Shown here one piece after another: positions 4,033 to 9,263 of a DNA stretch of 9,263 bases. Origin of the DNA: Planctomycetota bacterium (lineage in GTDB: Bacteria; Planctomycetota; B129-G9). Each line of letters starts with the position of its first letter. Within the stretch, counting starts at the first letter, position 1. A program made the translations under genes and the position numbers. The stretch is taken from the NCBI GenBank assembly GCA_030607235.1, contig JAUWEX010000029.1:1-9263 (forward strand), in the 5' to 3' direction. The notes below the pieces were generated by a model. That model worked only from the letters and a program-made list of their open reading frames with translations. It did not search any database and had not been told where the DNA came from.

Positions 4033-7000
4033 CTATTCCAGGACCTGTATTGTGGTGCCTGCGACGATGCACAGCCTCTGGCCGACGATGCGGGCTTTGA
4101 GAGCGGAGACATTTCCCTGTTGTGTTTTCTTGTGCGAAAAGACCTCCGCACCGGTCCCGGCGTCGAGGACGAGGAGTTTGATATCTGTGATGTAGGCGGA
4201 GTTGGGTTTGCCGGAATTTACCCGGCGGCGTTCCGCGTGGCTCAAGACCAGGTAATCGCCGCAGAAGTTCAAGTTGTTGACGCTTATTGCTTTCAGGTTC
4301 TTCCTCGTCCACAGCGGTTTGCCCGTCGCGATGTCGTAGGTCTCTATGGTGTTGCGATCCTGGGCGATGCAGCACAGCAGTTCGCCTTTTACGATTATGT
4401 GGGTGGATGCGAAGCGCGTGTTGACGGAGCGCCGGGGGCGCGTGCCGCGCGTGTCGAAGAACATGACCGTGTCGCCCCGCCCGTCGAGGACGGCTATCTC
4501 GCGGTCCGCTTCCTGGGAGTGGGTTCGCCACGCCTGACCGCTGTCGGTGCGGTAGAGGACGCGCCCCTCGACTATGTCGAGCACGCAGGCGTTGTGGCTC
4601 TTGCCCTCCACGACAAGCAGCCGGTCGCCGCCGAGGCGATAATTTATCGCCTCGTTCGCCGGTATGGCGATCTCGAACTTGACCGCGCCGGTGAGGATGT
4701 CGATTACTTCGCAGGAGTTGCGGTAGTTTTGCGCCAGCAGGAGGTTAGACCCCAGTGGCGCGGCTTCCTTGTGGGCGCTCGGCTCAGAGCGCGAGGGCAG
4801 CGTCGTTATCGCGCCGGAAATCATATCCAGCGCCTGGAATTCGAATTGCGACCCGCTGCGGACGGTGAAAATTATCATCCCGCCGGAGACTTCCCTCGTG
4901 ATTTTGTCGCTGTACGCGGGCGAGGTATGGAGCGATCGGAACCAGAGCGTCGCGCCGGTGTCGATGTCGATGCAGCGCACCTCGGTGCTGACGTGGCGTA
5001 CCTGTACTACGAGGTTGCCTTCGCCGTTGAACCAGATTTTCGAGGGGGCGATCGAAAAATCGCCCGGCATTTTTGAGGCCGTTATGACGGTTTGTTTGAC
5101 GATGCCGGTTGCATTTTCGCTATAGTCCACGGTAACCTTGTCGCCGATTTTGAGTTTGACTATGGCCCGCCAGTAGTCGCTGTTGTCTTTGATCTCGACG
5201 CCGTCGATCTTGAGAATGATGTCCAGGCGGCCGATGCCGCTGATTTTTCCGCCGGAATCCATTTTTACGCGCGGGGGCTTGTGGGCGGGGTATATCGTGA
5301 ATCCCAGCCAGGCGCGGTCCGGGCCGTTGGTCCACAGGAGTTTGCCGTCGGCCAGGTCGTAACATACGAACACGCCGTTTTTGCGGGCGAGGACCCTGTC
5401 GGCCAGCGCCGCCGGCCGGGGGCCTTCGGGGGTAATCATGTCGAAATTCTTGTGGCTCCTGGCCGAGCCGGTTATGGCATCGAGGTCGATGGTGCGGACG
5501 GTTTTCATCTGCGCGCCGAGCGTTCCGGCGCCGTCGCAGTCCAACGTCTCGATTCGCGCCAGTTCCTTCGCGGCGAAGTCCGCCAGGTCGATCCCGTCCT
5601 CACCGAGCCGCGCCAGCGTCGCGCGCGCGGCCTCGAAATCGGCGCATTCCACTGCAAGCCGCTCCATCTCTATGAGTGCGCCGATGGCGTGTCGCGGGTT
5701 GCCGACGTTTTCGCACGCCGCCTTCAGCGACGCCAGCGCCATCGATTTGTTGCCGTTTTTCTCGTGCTGCGCCGCGACCTCGCTCATCGCCCGGAGAGCG
5801 GCGAGACTGTTGGGGTATTTCCGGTAGACGGCGATGTAGTCGCTGCGCCGGTCCGATCGCTGTGCCTGCGCCAGTAGTTCTTCGGCGCGCTTTTCGTGCG
5901 CGGCGTAGGGCGCGCGGCCGATTCGGGCGAGCAGCCTGCGAAGGCGTATCGTCGCGTAGTGCGCTACGGATTGCCTGATGTTTTCGTCGACGGAGACGGT
6001 CCGCTGCGGGTGCTCGAGGATGAGGCGTTGTAGGGTGTCGAGGCCGTGGTTGCGGATTTTTTCGTCGTCGGAATTTATCTCCAGATTCGCCAGGTTTGCT
6101 TCTGCGCCGGCGCGGATTTCGTCGGAGACGTCGAGTTCGATCGCGAGGCGCATGTGTCGCATTGCTTCCGCCATGTTGCCGGTTTTTTCCGACTGACCGG
6201 CCAGGCACATGCGGCAGCGGAAGATTTGCTCGGTGATAAGCGGCCGCAGCGGAGCGCCGCGATACCTGTCGGACGGGATTGCGATTTCGGCGGCCTTTTC
6301 AAAATCCGCCAGCCCTTCGACCGGATCGCCGTATGCGCAGCGCAGTTTGCCGCGCCGGAAAATATCAGGCGCGCCGGACGCGGGGCCGGTTCGGGCGCAG
6401 AGGTTGAGCAGGGCCTGCGGGTCGGCCAGCAGCGAGACGTGGACGGCGTTGGCCACGACCAGCCCCAGTTGAGTTGCCAGCAGGTTGCCGGGCTTGAGAT
6501 TGCGGTCGTGCCAGTTGAAGACCTTGTGGAGTTCCTTCGTTGCGAAATCGTACATTACCAACGCTTGGGTCGTCGGGATGTAGATGGCCGACTCGGTAAT
6601 CGCCGGTCGTCCCATCGGTACAAGGTTTACTTTATTCTCGTCTGTGCCGTCGGTATCCTGCAGGTCGCAGTTCATGACCTCCTTGCCGGTGTCGATGTCG
6701 ACCGCGCGCAGGCGGGGAGGTTGCACGCTCTTCGGGTCGCGCCGTTGCGCGGGTCTGTTGAAAGCGGGTTCATGGCGGTAGCGGTCGTCGATGTAGTACA
6801 GCAGCCCGTCGCGTACGCCGACGATGTAGAGTATCTCACCGCGTACTTTGTCCTCGCGCAATATCGACCACAGCGTGTGGCCCGTTTCGGCGTCGAGACA
6901 GAGCAGCGTTTTGGAGTCGCGGGGGGCGTAGACGAATTTCCCGTCGTGCAGGATCGGTCGGGTCGCGCACCACACGCGCGGATTGCCGCGGTCGCCGCGC

Positions 7001-8667
7001 CGCAGACGCGGGGAGTAGTGTTGATGGTAGCGCACGCCCCACTTGATGGAGCGGCTGAAGAGGTCCACTGCAACGACAGCCCCGCCCGAAGTCGCCACTA
7101 TCGCGGTATCGTCCTGTATGGTTATGATGTCGGAGATTAACGGCTCGTAGGCTCTGGGTGCGAAGCCGATTTTGTTGACCATCTCGCAGCGCCATTTTAG
7201 ACGGCCGGTTTTTGCGTCGGCGCACACCAGCGAGAGCGGCATGTCGCCGGCCATGTTTTTCGATACGACGAAGAGCGCCTCGCCGTCGCGCACCACCACG
7301 TCGCCGCAGACGCTTTCGACGCCCCGCTCCAGCCCCGTCTGTTCGTGGCTGTTCCACAGCACCTTGCCGGTGCGCGCGTCGAGGGCGTAGAGGTGCTTGA
7401 TGACCAGTGAGAGGACGTTGCCCTCGGTCGGGCGCGCCGCGTAGACTATGCCGTCGGCCACGGAGCACGTTTCTATCGTCGGCGGGTATTGGGAACTGAG
7501 ATAACGGGGCCTTTGGGGGGGATTGAACTTGAACACCCGCGAGCCGTCGAAGGCGTCGTAGGCCAGCAGCGCCCGGCCGGTGTTTACGTAGACGGTGTCC
7601 TGCCAGCATACCGGTACGCCCGAGACCATGTGGGAGAATTGGGAAATCCTGACCCCCGAATCGAATATGGAGAACATCCGGTCGTCGTTAGCCAGGTAAT
7701 CGGTCCACACCGTTTCGCCGGGCAGGCCCGAAGGCCCGGGCATGAGCATGTCGCGGGCGGCGTTGCCGCCGAGGATTGCGTGGTCGGTTGCCGTTGCGTC
7801 GGTGCGCGTTGCCGGTACGTTTTGCGCCGCTTCCAGGGCCTCGTCAAGGACCTGGGATAGCGCGAGAGTTTTGGTGCGTATCGACACCTTTTCGTCCTTG
7901 AGGCCTTTGGCGTTGACGATCGCCGCGATCACGCCGATCTCGTCGCCGCGGCCCATAGCCGCCAGTACCGAGGCGTTTTTGGCCGCCAGCGCGGCGATTG
8001 CGGAGCGGCTCTCGGCGGTCTTGCAGGAATACGCCAGTCGCGTTCTGAGCGCAAGCCCGTAGTGCCGAGCGGCGAGTGCGTAGACGCCGCTCTCGGCGGC
8101 GATGTCGGCGACGAAGGTGCGGGCCTTGAGGCCGCTTTCGCACAGGGGATAGCGCTGTGCGAGGTCGAGCATCAGCGTCAGGTTACTGTTGGCGAGGGCC
8201 TTGTCGAAGAGTTTTTCGGCCTTGTACTCGTAGGAGACGAGGTACTTTTCGCGGATGTCCTCGCCAAGCCCCACGAGCCTTTCGAAGCAGAAATCCGTTA
8301 CGGGCACGAACCGCTCGGTGCGGCTGATCTCATCGCGGTCCCGCGCGGCCATCGCGCCCGACTCCCTGAGCGCCGCCTCGATGGTGTCCTGGTAGAGGAG
8401 CGCCGCTTTTTGCAGCGCGCCTTCGGCCTCGGCGTGCCGCGCCTTTGCGAGCAGTTTGGCCGTTTCCTTGCCGGCATGGAATTCCGCAGCGCTCGTAATC
8501 AATTCTTCGCCGCCGTAGTCGGCCCGGCCCAGCGGCATGGCGAGACAAAAACACGCCAGGAGCGCGATCAGAAAGGGCCTGTATGAAGGGATTGCCGGTT
8601 TCGTCGCCGAAACGCCCGGGCGATAAAAGCGAGGAGCCGGAGTTGTGTTTGTGTTTTTGTGTGGCAT
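4033..8667 (-). CDS. Exported giant protein: two PQQ-like beta-propellers with TPR-like linker and PDZ domain
   Basis: 1544 residues. An N-terminal extension of about 30 residues precedes a hydrophobic signal segment (about 31-46) with likely cleavage after GRA (residue 49), so it should act outside the cytoplasmic membrane. Residues 55-300 are helical and TPR-like. A first propeller (about 345-745) has seven blade motifs of the type LYALDARTGKVLW (367, 426, 480, 531, 588, 653, 703). Residues 765-1045 are helical repeats, e.g. GDPVEGLADFEKAAEIA and NMAEAMRHMRLAIELD. A second propeller (about 1095-1544) again has seven motifs (1100, 1230, 1276, 1319, 1360, 1441, 1498). A PDZ domain (about 1120-1196, core GRLDIILKIDGVEIKD and LKIGDKVTVDY) lies between its first two blades. 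Such propellers usually act as protein-interaction scaffolds; nothing shows PQQ binding or an enzyme active site. Large proteins of this build are typical of Planctomycetota. The ATG has only a weak Shine-Dalgarno, but no better start precedes the signal segment. Confidence 0.87.
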   Translation of the reverse strand: MPHKNTNTTPAPRFYRPGVSATKPAIPSYRPFLIALLACFCLAMPLGRADYGGEELITSAAEFHAGKETAKLLAKARHAEAEGALQKAALLYQDTIEAALRESGAMAARDRDEISRTERFVPVTDFCFERLVGLGEDIREKYLVSYEYKAEKLFDKALANSNLTLMLDLAQRYPLCESGLKARTFVADIAAESGVYALAARHYGLALRTRLAYSCKTAESRSAIAALAAKNASVLAAMGRGDEIGVIAAIVNAKGLKDEKVSIRTKTLALSQVLDEALEAAQNVPATRTDATATDHAILGGNAARDMLMPGPSGLPGETVWTDYLANDDRMFSIFDSGVRISQFSHMVSGVPVCWQDTVYVNTGRALLAYDAFDGSRVFKFNPPQRPRYLSSQYPPTIETCSVADGIVYAARPTEGNVLSLVIKHLYALDARTGKVLWNSHEQTGLERGVESVCGDVVVRDGEALFVVSKNMAGDMPLSLVCADAKTGRLKWRCEMVNKIGFAPRAYEPLISDIITIQDDTAIVATSGGAVVAVDLFSRSIKWGVRYHQHYSPRLRRGDRGNPRVWCATRPILHDGKFVYAPRDSKTLLCLDAETGHTLWSILREDKVRGEILYIVGVRDGLLYYIDDRYRHEPAFNRPAQRRDPKSVQPPRLRAVDIDTGKEVMNCDLQDTDGTDENKVNLVPMGRPAITESAIYIPTTQALVMYDFATKELHKVFNWHDRNLKPGNLLATQLGLVVANAVHVSLLADPQALLNLCARTGPASGAPDIFRRGKLRCAYGDPVEGLADFEKAAEIAIPSDRYRGAPLRPLITEQIFRCRMCLAGQSEKTGNMAEAMRHMRLAIELDVSDEIRAGAEANLANLEINSDDEKIRNHGLDTLQRLILEHPQRTVSVDENIRQSVAHYATIRLRRLLARIGRAPYAAHEKRAEELLAQAQRSDRRSDYIAVYRKYPNSLAALRAMSEVAAQHEKNGNKSMALASLKAACENVGNPRHAIGALIEMERLAVECADFEAARATLARLGEDGIDLADFAAKELARIETLDCDGAGTLGAQMKTVRTIDLDAITGSARSHKNFDMITPEGPRPAALADRVLARKNGVFVCYDLADGKLLWTNGPDRAWLGFTIYPAHKPPRVKMDSGGKISGIGRLDIILKIDGVEIKDNSDYWRAIVKLKIGDKVTVDYSENATGIVKQTVITASKMPGDFSIAPSKIWFNGEGNLVVQVRHVSTEVRCIDIDTGATLWFRSLHTSPAYSDKITREVSGGMIIFTVRSGSQFEFQALDMISGAITTLPSRSEPSAHKEAAPLGSNLLLAQNYRNSCEVIDILTGAVKFEIAIPANEAINYRLGGDRLLVVEGKSHNACVLDIVEGRVLYRTDSGQAWRTHSQEADREIAVLDGRGDTVMFFDTRGTRPRRSVNTRFASTHIIVKGELLCCIAQDRNTIETYDIATGKPLWTRKNLKAISVNNLNFCGDYLVLSHAERRRVNSGKPNSAYITDIKLLVLDAGTGAEVFSHKKTQQGNVSALKARIVGQRLCIVAGTTIQVLE

Positions 8668-8719
8668 ATCGGATTCCGAAATTCGTAAAAAAACCGCGAA
8701 ATAACTTTCGCTTTATACG

Positions 8720-8747
8720 ATTATACACCTTGCCCTGTTGGTGTAAA
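8720..8747 (-). promoter_or_regulatory. Promoter of the double-propeller gene
   Basis: On the minus strand TTTACA (8747-8742), a 16-base spacer and a perfect TATAAT (8725-8720). The predicted start near 8713 gives a 5' leader of about 45 bases before the ATG at 8667. It points away from the folP promoter; the two -35 elements are 14 bp apart. Confidence 0.68.
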
Positions 8748-8761
8748 TAGCCAATAGTGTG

Positions 8762-8790
8762 TTGCAGTTTGCGCGCGCCTGGCATACAAT
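8762..8790 (+). promoter_or_regulatory. Promoter of folP with start point at the initiation codon
   Basis: TTGCAG (8762-8767), a 17-base spacer and TACAAT (8785-8790). A start 6-8 bases after the -10 falls at 8796-8798, on the ATG of folP (8797). There is no Shine-Dalgarno between the -10 and the ATG, as expected for a leaderless transcript. Confidence 0.65.
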
Positions 8791-8796
8791 TGCGCC

Positions 8797-9263
8797 ATGC
8801 ATAAACTTCCCGATAGGAAACCCGCGACGCTTGATTTCCCCGCGCGGAAATTCCCGCTGGGTGAGTGCACACTGGTGATGGGTATCCTCAACGTTACGCC
8901 GGATTCGTTCTCCGACGGCGGCGAGTTTTTCGACACCGACGCCGCGGTCAGGCACGGCCTCGAGATGATAGAACAGGGCGCCGACATCGTCGACGTCGGC
9001 GGCGAGTCGTCGCGGCCCTTCGCCGAGCCGGTCGCCGAGGACGAAGAACTCCGCCGCGTGATGCCCGTCGTCGAGGAACTCGTCGCGCGCACCGACACGC
9101 CGATCTCGATCGACACCCGCAAATCCGTCGTCGCGCGGGCGGCGGTGCTCGGCGGCGCGGCGATGATCAACGACATCTCCGGCGGCAGGCACGGCACCAT
9201 CGAGGTCGCCGCGCAGACCGGCGTGCCGATAGTGTTGATGCACATGGCCGGTACGCCGCGGAC
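8797..9263 (+). CDS. folP: Dihydropteroate synthase, N-terminal part (partial at window end)
   Basis: 155 codons are visible before the window ends. DHPS (EC 2.5.1.15) joins p-aminobenzoate to 6-hydroxymethyl-7,8-dihydropterin diphosphate in cytoplasmic folate synthesis and is the target of sulfonamides. The TIM-barrel signatures are clear: GILNVTPDSFSDGG (residues 29-42, with the Mg/diphosphate-binding Asn32), GADIVDVGGESSRP (61-74), SIDTRKS (104-110, with pterin-site Asp106), INDISGG (124-130) and LMHMAGTP (147-154). In the second signature the usual ESTRP reads ESSRP, a conservative Thr-to-Ser change. The ATG at 8797 is the only reasonable start; the frame upstream reaches a stop (8755-8757) with no ATG, GTG or TTG start between. 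It diverges from the propeller gene. The C-terminal pABA-site residues are beyond the window. Confidence 0.95.
   Translation, partial: MHKLPDRKPATLDFPARKFPLGECTLVMGILNVTPDSFSDGGEFFDTDAAVRHGLEMIEQGADIVDVGGESSRPFAEPVAEDEELRRVMPVVEELVARTDTPISIDTRKSVVARAAVLGGAAMINDISGGRHGTIEVAAQTGVPIVLMHMAGTPR

Noticed and set aside
4200..4207. Another GTTGGGT core as an integron site
   Set aside because: It is inside the propeller coding sequence without a paired box; such 7-mers are expected by chance in a window this size.
3925..5076. Plus-strand open frame of 383 codons, and similar ones at 5092-5877, 6046-7140 and 8062-8586
   Set aside because: All are antisense to the 1544-residue propeller protein, whose frame carries coherent domains from end to end. 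Long antisense frames are expected in GC-rich genes.
4033..8667. PQQ-dependent dehydrogenase
   Set aside because: Blade motifs match PQQ-like repeats, but I see no dehydrogenase active-site or calcium-binding arrangement, and the double-propeller/TPR/PDZ layout points to a scaffold.

Overview
The window looks like chromosomal DNA from a high-GC, free-living bacterium. The very large secreted protein combining PQQ-like propellers, TPR helices and a PDZ module, the small Cys-rich sigma-region-4 protein, and the abundant palindromic repeats between genes resemble Planctomycetota and related environmental lineages. That placement is an inference from style, not from a marker gene.

Layout. At 1-207 (+) is the C-terminal end of holo-ACP synthase (acpS). 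Positions 208-528 hold no gene but carry two tandem copies (A, B) of a roughly 130 bp structured repeat and a fragment of a second repeat family. Positions 529-2274 (-) form a two-gene operon: a 92-residue zinc-ribbon membrane protein, then a 482-residue protein with an unknown N-terminal alpha/beta domain, four membrane segments and a C-terminal TIR domain that keeps the WxxxE glutamate of TIR NADases. Nine-base inverted boxes (GTTGGGCGG) flank this operon, and the right-hand one is the edge of a 72 bp attC-like structure, so the operon may be an integron-type cassette. Positions 2616-3002 (-) encode a small lipoprotein flanked by two copies of another repeat. Positions 3003-3529 have no gene and are densely packed with repeats. 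Positions 3530-3937 (-) encode a sigma-70 region 4 (HTH) protein with an N-terminal cysteine cluster. Positions 4033-8667 (-) encode a 1544-residue exported double-propeller/TPR/PDZ protein. From 8797 to the window end (+) is the start of dihydropteroate synthase (folP).

How it fits together. acpS and folP are housekeeping genes for fatty-acid and folate synthesis. The block between them is accessory. The TIR operon is the best candidate for a defence or NAD-signalling function. The sigma-like protein and the propeller protein are neighbours in the same direction, but the former has its own likely promoter. The propeller gene and folP diverge from a compact 130 bp region with two good sigma-70-type promoters placed back to back. 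The folP promoter would start transcription at or within a base or two of the ATG, predicting a leaderless mRNA.

The most unusual features are the TIR module with its attC-like border, the A/B/C repeat family in which hairpin stems change sequence but keep pairing, and the way this repeat family abuts or forms the 3' ends of two unrelated genes.
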